The position numbers and the translations under genes are program-made. Below the pieces are notes generated by a model that worked only from the letters and a program-made list of their open reading frames with translations, ran no database searches and was not told where the DNA came from. A stretch of DNA of 64,000 bases from Limnohabitans sp. (GTDB lineage Bacteria > Pseudomonadota > Gammaproteobacteria > Burkholderiales > Burkholderiaceae_C): the NCBI RefSeq assembly GCF_023910625.1, contig NZ_JAAVVW010000003.1, positions 2,418,001 to 2,482,000 on the forward strand, given 5' to 3'. Each line of letters opens with the position of its first letter. Positions within the stretch are counted from its first letter, which is position 1. Below, in pieces: positions 17,601 through 23,825 of this stretch.

Positions 17601-18384
17601 TCTCGGTCAGTTTCAAGCCTCCTGCGAGGCCCTGGCCGAGGCCGCCGCCGCCGGTGATCGCCTGCCGCCGCGCCAGCGCGCCCAATTGACCCAGCGTTTT
17701 GGCGAGCATGGCGGCATTGCCGCCCGCGCCATGCTGGGCTGGCCGCTGGCCATGTTGGGCCGCATTGACGAAGCCCTGGAACAAACCTACCTGGGCCTGC
17801 AGCAGGCACGCACGCTCGGCCATGCCCAGACCCTGGCATTTGCTTTGGGCATGGCGGGGGTGCTGCAACGCCACTTGCGCCGGCCCGAGGCCGCGCTGCC
17901 CCTCAGCATCGAGCTGCTGAGCCTCACCCAGCGTCATGGCCTGGCCCTGTGGCAGGCGGTTGGCGCACTGGTGCTGGGCTGGAGCCAGGCAGCCGGTGGC
18001 GACCCGGCCGGCCTGCTGCCCATACGCCAAGCCGCCAGCGCTTCAGCCGTGGCCATGCCAAGCACCGAAGCGACTTTTCTTTCCTTCCTGATCGAAGCGC
18101 TGCTGAACCTCGACCAGGCCGAGGAAGCCCTGGCACAGATAGACGCCTGCCTGCCCAAGGCACATGAGCGCCAAGAGCCCTACCTGCTGCCCGAACTCTG
18201 GCGCATGCGCGCCCAGGCCTTGGCAGCCCAAGGCGCGCCACGCGCCGACATCGAACAGGCGCTGGACAAAGCCATGCAGACTGCTCAAGCGATGGGTGCC
18301 GAGCTGCTTTTGCAACGCAGCACAGCTCAACGCCAGGCCTTGTCCAAGACCGCCAGCAGCGATTCAACGCAAATTCAACGCTAG
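14611..18384 (+). CDS. SARP/BTAD-type regulator with cyclase-like, ATPase and TPR regions
   Basis: 1,257 aa from ATG 14611; a TTG at 14587 would add eight residues and neither start has a clear ribosome-binding site. Domain order: winged-helix DNA-binding region (about 15-100, KVRALLAMLAL...LWPDSPLEQARANLRRAL) plus bacterial transcriptional activation domain (about 100-260); a degenerate class III cyclase-like domain (about 280-430); an NTPase with Walker A GEPGLGKT (484-491) and LLLEDLHWADPSTLELL (Walker B); then TPR-like helical repeats to the C-terminus. This is the AfsR/SARP plan: a nucleotide-gated transcription activator binding direct repeats. The gene's last codons lie inside the repeated leader that precedes the methyltransferase, so an operator may overlap its 3' end. 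Very G+C- and Ala/Leu/Gln-rich. Ligand unknown. Confidence 0.85.
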   Translation: MPAVSKQTSHAKGSLLRLLGGFELRDCLGRVLPLPYDKVRALLAMLALQTGPLARETLAETLWPDSPLEQARANLRRALFDLRRVLAQLWPDQPDLEPLLSDKKHLQLREDLAWQLDCRDFALAQLAAATPQPQARRQALQQALNLYRGPLLDGLQLPEAPGFEAWLQPRREALLRQAQQLLETLGQLFEDAGEAEAALACARRALAQDPWCEPALRRCMRMLAPTSAGEALALFEQFRLQLQSDLQIPPQAATQALAERLRNSAAQTPQAPAAHAERRRVVALACEWEVSSDEAAREAEALATALQARLQQARVLLQARGAHVQRAEGGALLAFFGHPRAQEQAPRLALDAALELAATDKRNSLAPRALRQGLHVGWVHADPELASPDSVGALSRQARKLALQAEANSIHVSAELQQQSERHHRFAATAEPGRGASLLGIRSAKASSRIYALNPMVGRSAELALLRQEWLLAQGSARTVWVQGEPGLGKTRLLQALHQHVAAAADNAPTPIYELQCRPEYRYTPLEPVRATLRRRMGTALKGDAGQAEAALSALLQQAGLPLAGHEAARALLRPLLLQHQNTSAPAEPLHKRELYTLLCELFEGLAQGRPELMLLEDLHWADPSTLELLQLHLQRQLEHPAPQRAPGLLLLSSREAPHDEVRASLDLCLNLQPLPPEDMARLIEQLDTAPASAAQRLQVLQRAGGVPLFAEELARSMRLRPSDKVPATLWDLLAASLDRLPPETKHVAQGAALLGSTSSPALLQELLQLPAGPLAQQLAQLQRLDLLQSIDLQHWQFRHALIRDAALETLSTSKRRALHRRAAQALMGPFSALAADAPEALAQHLQAAGDPVAAHYWLQAAERAAAQSAHQEARHGFEQGLAALQMTGAAPTLIQRLRLPLLLGLGRSLLALEGYGSASARQCLRQALQACDEPGAASGPGQRFQALWGLWLGSRSGPGESPVLTLAQELLDVAADTNDATADVQARYALGNNLFFLGQFQASCEALAEAAAAGDRLPPRQRAQLTQRFGEHGGIAARAMLGWPLAMLGRIDEALEQTYLGLQQARTLGHAQTLAFALGMAGVLQRHLRRPEAALPLSIELLSLTQRHGLALWQAVGALVLGWSQAAGGDPAGLLPIRQAASASAVAMPSTEATFLSFLIEALLNLDQAEEALAQIDACLPKAHERQEPYLLPELWRMRAQALAAQGAPRADIEQALDKAMQTAQAMGAELLLQRSTAQRQALSKTASSDSTQIQR

Positions 18385-18411
18385 GCCAGCAAGCTCTCAC
18401 TCAGTTTCAGG
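18363..18411 (+). repeat. Leader repeat copy 1 with 11-bp direct repeats
   Basis: A 49-base segment identical to the first 49 bases of copy 3 (28584). It holds two TTCAACGC units 11 bp apart (18363 and 18374), the spacing of SARP-type operators. It covers the stop codon of the regulator gene and ends nine bases before the methyltransferase start. Confidence 0.85.
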
Positions 18412-18419
18412 GGGCAAAT

Positions 18420-19292
18420 ATGGACGACATCACTTTGAGGCTGCCCGCCTCGCGCCTGACGCGTATTCACGATGCGGTAGCGCAGGGCTATAACTCTCAT
18501 AGCGGGATTATTGGGCGCAAGAATGACACCGTACTGCATATGCTGGCGCAACGCTTGCATGAGCTCGGCACGGGTCGCGGCGCCGATGATGCGGTGCCCT
18601 TGGACGTGCTCGACCTTGGCGTGGGCGATGGCGCCTTGCTGGCCCAGTTGCAGTGCTTGCAGCATCCGCTGCGCTTTACCGGCCTGGACATCTCGCCCGC
18701 CATGCTGGCCGCAGCAAGTGCGCGCCTGCCCCTGCGGGCCGTGCTCGCGGCGGCCCAAGATGCGGAGCACCATTTGCAGGCGCAGTCCTTTGATTGGGTG
18801 TTGGCGCACTTCATCCTGGCGTATGTGCCGCTGAGCGATGTGCTGCAACAGGCGCGCAAGCTGCTCAGGCCCGGTGGCGTTCTGTCCCTGGTCAGTTCCA
18901 CCCATGTGGGGATCAGCCCATTGCTGGTGGAGAGTCGACGCTGCTTCGAGCTTTCGCCCTGGCCCTGGAAGCGTTGGGTGGGTCGTGCGATTGAGCAAGC
19001 CCTGAAGGCCAGCCATGTGCCGCGCGCGCTGGACGATATCAAGCAGGCCTGCCAGGCCCAGGGCATGCGGGTGGAGCGCAGCTATACCCTGCGCGACCCG
19101 GTTTGTTTTGAAGACGCGCAGGAGGCCTATCGCTTCTGCATCACCGAGGGCTGGGGCGTCAACATTCTGGCGCAATGCCCCCAATTGCCCGCTCCCCTGA
19201 CCAAGGCGCTGTTGCTGTGGGGCATGCGCCAGTTCCGCTATCCGCTGTGCTGGCAACATACCACCGAGGTGCTCGAGATCGTCTCTGCATGA
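18420..19292 (+). CDS. Class I SAM-dependent methyltransferase
   Basis: 290 aa. The start has a run of five G six bases upstream. Methyltransferase fold: motif I VLDLGVGDGALLAQL (about 62-76), FTGLDISPAMLAAA (SAM ribose-binding acidic loop), SFDWVLAHFIL and LRPGGVLSLVSS. The type is UbiE/COQ5-like; the substrate is unknown. It follows the SARP-like regulator and is preceded by leader copy 1, so it is the likeliest direct target. Its TGA overlaps the next ATG by four bases, which couples it to the membrane protein gene. A methyltransferase paired with a cyclic-nucleotide-binding/CPBP membrane protein suggests modification of a membrane or small-molecule substrate, but this is conjecture. Confidence 0.85.
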   Translation: MDDITLRLPASRLTRIHDAVAQGYNSHSGIIGRKNDTVLHMLAQRLHELGTGRGADDAVPLDVLDLGVGDGALLAQLQCLQHPLRFTGLDISPAMLAAASARLPLRAVLAAAQDAEHHLQAQSFDWVLAHFILAYVPLSDVLQQARKLLRPGGVLSLVSSTHVGISPLLVESRRCFELSPWPWKRWVGRAIEQALKASHVPRALDDIKQACQAQGMRVERSYTLRDPVCFEDAQEAYRFCITEGWGVNILAQCPQLPAPLTKALLLWGMRQFRYPLCWQHTTEVLEIVSA

Positions 19293-21292
19293 CGGTTCAT
19301 TCGACGGCTCCTGCTGTCGCCAAGCGCACTTTGGCCCACACGCAAAAGCTGGCGCTGGCCCTGATCGCTGTGGCCACGGCATTTCACGAGGCGGCCGCCG
19401 CCCTGCTGATCCTGATCAGCGGTGTGGTGCTGGTGCGGCGGCGTGGTGCGCTGGGGCGGCGCGAGCGCGCGGCGCTGGGCATGGCACTGTGCGCGATGGG
19501 CGCTTGGGCCCTGTTGAAGCTGTTGCAACAAGCGCTGGCTTGGTCGCCCGATTTATCGATTCGGCTCGCCTTGATGCTCAGTTGCTGCGCGTTCGGCGCA
19601 GCGCTGCTGCCCCTGTTGCATTGGCGTCAGAGCAGGCGGGACCGGGCCAGGCCAGACAGCAGCGCGCACGCCCTGGCGTGGCAGGCTCGGTTGGCAGCGC
19701 AATGGCAGGATCAGGATTGGGATGTGCCGCAGCCCATACCAGAGCTGTCTCTGCCCGATGTGGCGGGTCGTGCCAAGCTCTCTTTTGAAGAGCGCGAGTT
19801 GCTTGAGCGCCTGCAGCATCTGCGCTTGCAGATGCAGACCCTGCAGACCACGGCGACCCAGCGTCATGCTGCCGCGCTCAGCGTGGCCACCTGGTTGGAC
19901 TTGTTGGCGGAAGTCTGTGCCGCCCCCGAAGATGCCGCAGCCGACCCCATGGCCATGGGTGCCGATGAGCTGGCCGCCCTCACGCGCAACCTTGACCAAG
20001 ACCACAGCGTTAGCGCCATGCGTGACTGGCCCGATCCCATGCGCAAAACGCTGGATCAGATACGCTGGCTGGTGCACCGGATTGCGTGCCAGTCCGAGCG
20101 CGCGCTGGCGGCACGCAAGGCGCTGCTTGCGAAGGGCTGGCGCAGCAATGACCTGATCAGCAGCCTCAGCAGCGCCCAGCTTGATGCCTTGGCCCCGCTG
20201 CTGATTCGGCAAACGCTGTCGCCGGGCGCCTTGCTCCACCCCTTGCACGCGCCACCCGACGGGCTGTGGCTGCTGGGCGAGGGTCAGGTGGTGCTGGAGC
20301 GCCCGGTGGCTTTGCAAGACACCGCGCCGACCGAATGGGTGGAGATGGGGCGCTTAGGGTCCAAGCAGTTCACCGGTGTCGAGAGCCTGTTGCGCCAAGA
20401 ACCGAGTGCATGGCGTGCGCGCTGTTCGAGCGCGGTATTGGCCTGGTACCTGCCCAGCACGGACCTGACCACTTACAAGCTTCAGACCGGCCAAGACCTG
20501 CTCACCCAAAGCCTGGCCAGCCAGACCTTGGCCTTGAGCGAACAGGTCGATCAGGCCCAGCTGCGCACATTAGCCGCTCTGCATCAGGCCCTGCAGGCTT
20601 CGCAGCACCGCTCGGCCTTTGGCACCCTGCTCACGCATCTGATCCTGCTGATCTTTGTCTACACCTCGGCGCTGGGGGCGCTGCAGCATTGGGCCAATGC
20701 CGCTGGCGCCAGCACCTGGATCAGCTCCGGGGCCCTTTTTTTGATGGCTTTGGTGGCGGGCTGGACGGTGAGGCAAACAGGCCTGCCGCTGCCAGTCTTC
20801 GGTCTGCGTCTCCAAGGCTGGCAGGCTGATGTGCGCGATGCCTTGCGCTGGAGCGTACTGGTGTGCGCGCTGTGCACCGTGCTCAAGCTGGCGTGCATCA
20901 GCTTTGTGCCTGCTTTTGCTGAGCTGCGGGTGTTTTCGCCCTGGGTCTCAGCGGCCGGGCTATGGGCCACAGTGGGCGCTTACGCGCTGTATGCGCTGTT
21001 TTCCCCAGTGCAGGAGTTCGTGGCGCGAGGCGTCATCCAGGGCTGCTTGCAGCATATGCTCAGCGGGCGGGGTGCGGCACTGCGCGCCATCTTGGTTTCT
21101 AACGCCGTGTTCTCCATCAGCCACCAGCATCTAGGCCTAGGCTATGCCTTGCTGGTGTTCGTGCCCGGCTTGTTTTGGGGTTGGCTGTATCTGCGTCACC
21201 AAACACTGGTGGGTGTCAGCGTTTCTCATCTGCTCATCGGCCTGTGGGTGACCGGCGTGCTGGATCTGGCGGCGTTCGTGCAGGCAGCCTGA
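19289..21292 (+). CDS. Membrane protein: cyclic-nucleotide-binding-like domain plus CPBP protease-like domain
   Basis: 667 aa from ATG 19289 (ATGA overlap with the methyltransferase). N-terminus: two or three hydrophobic helices (about 20-110). A soluble middle follows, with a cyclic-nucleotide-binding-like beta-roll at about 300-400 (TLSPGALLHP...GLWLLGEGQVVLERP). Then come five or more membrane helices with a CPBP (CAAX-protease/bacteriocin-processing) signature: QEFVARG in place of EExxxR, FSISHQH (FxxxH) and VSHLLIG for the third motif. CPBP proteins are intramembrane metalloproteases. Here the first Glu is Gln and the third-motif Asn/Asp is Gly, so activity is doubtful and a sensing or scaffold role is possible. 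The regulator upstream carries a cyclase-like domain, which makes a nucleotide-signal link tempting but unproven. Confidence 0.75.
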   Translation: MTVHSTAPAVAKRTLAHTQKLALALIAVATAFHEAAAALLILISGVVLVRRRGALGRRERAALGMALCAMGAWALLKLLQQALAWSPDLSIRLALMLSCCAFGAALLPLLHWRQSRRDRARPDSSAHALAWQARLAAQWQDQDWDVPQPIPELSLPDVAGRAKLSFEERELLERLQHLRLQMQTLQTTATQRHAAALSVATWLDLLAEVCAAPEDAAADPMAMGADELAALTRNLDQDHSVSAMRDWPDPMRKTLDQIRWLVHRIACQSERALAARKALLAKGWRSNDLISSLSSAQLDALAPLLIRQTLSPGALLHPLHAPPDGLWLLGEGQVVLERPVALQDTAPTEWVEMGRLGSKQFTGVESLLRQEPSAWRARCSSAVLAWYLPSTDLTTYKLQTGQDLLTQSLASQTLALSEQVDQAQLRTLAALHQALQASQHRSAFGTLLTHLILLIFVYTSALGALQHWANAAGASTWISSGALFLMALVAGWTVRQTGLPLPVFGLRLQGWQADVRDALRWSVLVCALCTVLKLACISFVPAFAELRVFSPWVSAAGLWATVGAYALYALFSPVQEFVARGVIQGCLQHMLSGRGAALRAILVSNAVFSISHQHLGLGYALLVFVPGLFWGWLYLRHQTLVGVSVSHLLIGLWVTGVLDLAAFVQAA

Positions 21293-21529
21293 GCAGCCAT
21301 GCTGAAGTCTGCGGGGCTGTTGAGCGGGCTCTAGAGGGGCGCTTGATGGGACTCATGACGGGTGGGCTGTCGGGTGTCGTGCGCTTGCCAGGCCTGTGGT
21401 GGTGCGCAGTTCGATGGCCTGCCAGGGCTGTGGCTTGCGCCTTGTTGCGCATCCCGAACCGGGGTTCGCAGCATCACAGGGACTTATTCAGCCTAGCCTT
21501 AGCAAGGAGGGTGACAGCCTTCTGGCAGC

Positions 21530-21862
21530 TCAAAACCCCGCGCCAGGCTGAGCCAAATAGTCTGCTTCTGCAGCGCTGGAGCTTCGGCCCAAGAGGGCGT
21601 TGCGATGCGGGAAGCGACCTAACTGTTCGATCACGGCCTGGTGTTTAGGGGCGTATTCCAGCGCGCCTTCCAGACGCGGGTCGGCGCTGGTCAGCCATTG
21701 CAGCCCATGCGCCACCAGTTTGGCGGCCAGGCCGCGCACCTGCAGGGCCGGGTCTACGCCGGTGTGATGCAAGTCCAGCACCTCGCCACGCTGCAAATAG
21801 TTCAGCTCGATGGGGTGGCCGTTGACCTTGGCGTGTAAATGTCCGCGCCCATCGGCGCTGCA
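21530..21862 (-). pseudogene. Chimeric remnant: GNAT acetyltransferase piece joined to DUF924 tail
   Basis: A minus-strand open frame whose 5' part is cut by leader copy 2. The first part (VNGHPIELNYLQRGEVLDLH, then VRGLAAKLVAHGLQW) resembles a YidJ-like GNAT acetyltransferase. The end (APKHQAVIEQLGRFPHRNAL then AQPGAGF) is the typical C-terminus of DUF924 proteins. Neither domain is complete. The flank 21293-21529 shows no gene. Confidence 0.5.
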
Positions 21863-21866
21863 GCGA

Positions 21867-22023
21867 TTCAACGCAAATTCAACGCTAGGCCAGCAAGCTC
21901 TCATTCAATTTCAGGCCCGTCGACCACGACGCGGGTCACACCGAGGAGATGGATTGATGCTTACAAAACCAAGACAACTCAGGAGACGAGCCGCCGCCTT
22001 GGCGCTGGCGGGCCTGGGCCTGC
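21867..22023 (+). repeat. Leader repeat copy 2 (promoter, RBS and signal-peptide start of porin gene)
   Basis: 157 bases that align without gaps to copy 3 (28584-28740), with about seven mismatches. The segment starts with two TTCAACGC units 11 bp apart, contains a GAGGAG ribosome-binding site at 21943 and runs into the first 22 codons of the porin-like gene. Confidence 0.85.
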
Positions 22024-23330
22024 TGGCCGGCGCCAGCACGCAGGCTGCCGAGGACGTGATTGAAGGCAGCGAAGGCCTTGTTGCTAAGCCGCTGCGCTTT
22101 TCCGGCTTTGCCACTTTGGGCCTGGCCCACAACAACAACGCTACCGCTGGCGCCATCACCTCCTTTTCTCAGCTCAAGCCGGTGCAGCAAGGCTGGTCGG
22201 CCAATATGGACACGGTGCTGGGCCTGCAGTTGGAATGGCAGCCGCTGAGCGGGACCACCTTTCAAGTGCAAGGCGTGGCCCGGGCCGGTGAGAACATGCA
22301 GCCGCGCCTGCGCATCGCAGCCTTGCGCCAGCAACTGGGCCAAGGCCTGAGCCTAAATCTGGGCCGCATGCGCAGCCCGCTGTTCTTCGACTCGAGCATT
22401 GCCGAGATCGGCTATGCCAATCTGACGGTGCGCCCGGCACCGACCATCTACGCCGCGGTCAACAGCGTGGCCAGTCTGGATGGCGCCGATCTGCAATGGC
22501 GCCTCAACCTCGGCGACGCCAGCCTGCTGGCGCAAGTTTTTGGCGGCCGAAACGACTACACCCACCGCTTCAACAATTTCTCGCCCGCCATGTCGGCCGA
22601 CGCCAGCCTGAGCGGCCTGCGTGGCTTCAGCCTCAGCGCCAATCTGCAAAACCTGACTGTGCGCGTCTCACGCACCGAAATTGACCTTTATGCGCTGCGC
22701 TCCGAGCAGGTCAGCCAGATCAACAGCGGCCTAAACCAGCTTAGCGGCGCACTACAGCAAATGGCGCTCAACCCCCTGCTGCCACCCACGACGCTGGCCA
22801 GCTTGAAAGCCAAGGCACAAGGCCTGGAGGCGCTACGCAATCCCTTCGACAACCGTCCCGTCTACACCAGCGTGGGTCTGGACGGCAACTGGCAGCGCTG
22901 GCGCTTGTTGGCCGAGCTGACCTCGATGGACCCGCGCAACGATCTGGTCGGCCGCGGCACCGGCTACAGCCTGACGCTGGCGCGCAGCTTCGGGGACTTC
23001 ACGCCCTATTTGAGCCTGGCACAGCTCAAGCGCTCCAGCGCCAAGCTCAACACCAGCGCCCTGGCCCCCACCGGCATGGACGCTCAACTCGACGGCTCGT
23101 TGAGCCAACTCCTTCAAGGCTTTGATCGCGCCCAGCAGTTCGCCAACATCAGCAGCCGCTCTGTCGGCGTAGGCCTGCGCTGGGACTGGCGCGAGAACAT
23201 GGCAATCAAGACCCAGCTCGACTTGGTGCGCACGCCTAACGCCAACACGCCCGGCCCGCTGGCCGTGCCCGCGCTGCCCTTCGACAACAAGCTCCTGCTG
23301 TTCAGCGTCACGCTGGACATGGTGTTCTGA
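21957..23330 (+). CDS. Outer-membrane beta-barrel (porin-like) protein
   Basis: 457 aa. ATG 21957 has GAGGAG eight bases upstream and gives a signal peptide (RRRAAALALAGLGLLAGAST, cleavage near QAAED). The mature chain alternates polar and hydrophobic residues in many short strands (FSGFATLGLAHNN, WRLNLGDASLLAQVFGG, YSLTLARSFGDFTPYLSLAQ) and ends in ...SVTLDMVF with a C-terminal Phe, the outer-membrane assembly signal. It therefore probably forms a barrel in the outer membrane; the solute is unknown. It heads a tight run with a phosphate-binding-like protein, a SpoIIE phosphatase, a STAS protein and a Na/Pi cotransporter, which suggests an anion or phosphate link. A broken copy of its start lies at 28674. 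Confidence 0.75.
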   Translation: MLTKPRQLRRRAAALALAGLGLLAGASTQAAEDVIEGSEGLVAKPLRFSGFATLGLAHNNNATAGAITSFSQLKPVQQGWSANMDTVLGLQLEWQPLSGTTFQVQGVARAGENMQPRLRIAALRQQLGQGLSLNLGRMRSPLFFDSSIAEIGYANLTVRPAPTIYAAVNSVASLDGADLQWRLNLGDASLLAQVFGGRNDYTHRFNNFSPAMSADASLSGLRGFSLSANLQNLTVRVSRTEIDLYALRSEQVSQINSGLNQLSGALQQMALNPLLPPTTLASLKAKAQGLEALRNPFDNRPVYTSVGLDGNWQRWRLLAELTSMDPRNDLVGRGTGYSLTLARSFGDFTPYLSLAQLKRSSAKLNTSALAPTGMDAQLDGSLSQLLQGFDRAQQFANISSRSVGVGLRWDWRENMAIKTQLDLVRTPNANTPGPLAVPALPFDNKLLLFSVTLDMVF

Positions 23331-23343
23331 GGAGGGGCCGGTC

Positions 23344-23820
23344 ATGAAACTCAATCATCAACACGTTCATCGCGCTCGCTTGGCCCTGTTCTCGCTGCCC
23401 ACTGTGCTGGCCTTGCTGTGCTTCACTGTGGTGCAACCAACCTTGGCCGGCAATGAGCTGATCGTCATCGCCCACAAAGATGTGGCCCTGAACAAGATCA
23501 GCCCCGAGCGCGTGACGCAGATCTATCTGCTCCAGCAACAGAGCTGGCCCGACGGTCAGGCCATCCAGCCCATCGACCTGCGCGAAGGCAGCGGCATACG
23601 CCGCGCCTTTTATGACCAAATCACAGGCCGCAGCCCCGGCCAGCTTCGTGCCTTCTGGGCCCGCCAGAGCTTCACCGGCATGGGCTTGCCACCGCGTCAG
23701 GTGGACAGTGACGAAGAAGTGACCCGCTTGGTGCAGAGCACGCCGGGTGCGATTGGCTATGTGTCGCGCAGGCCCAGCGGTGCAACCGTCAAGGTGCTCT
23801 TAACCGCCAGCCTCGACTGA
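23344..23820 (+). CDS. Small periplasmic phosphate-binding-like protein (PstS-like fold)
   Basis: 158 aa with a signal peptide (RLALFSLPTVLALLCFTVV, cleavage near LAGNE). The mature part, about 120 residues, follows the short PBP-like family: ELIVIAHKDVALNKISPERV, IYLLQQQSWPDG, PIDLREGSGIRRAFY and GAIGYVSRRP. These match the ligand-loop pattern of PstS-type proteins but make only about half of a full PstS, so transport through an ABC permease is unlikely; no permease gene is near. A sensing role beside the porin-like gene (14 bases upstream) and the phosphatase gene (five bases downstream) is more likely. Confidence 0.8.
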   Translation: MKLNHQHVHRARLALFSLPTVLALLCFTVVQPTLAGNELIVIAHKDVALNKISPERVTQIYLLQQQSWPDGQAIQPIDLREGSGIRRAFYDQITGRSPGQLRAFWARQSFTGMGLPPRQVDSDEEVTRLVQSTPGAIGYVSRRPSGATVKVLLTASLD

Positions 23821-23825
23821 GTCAC

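Noticed and set aside
14594-18400. Long minus-strand open frames (up to 403 codons) opposite the SARP-like gene
   Set aside because: They are low-complexity Arg/Ala/Gly/Pro sequence produced by very high G+C content in the opposite frame, with no motifs.
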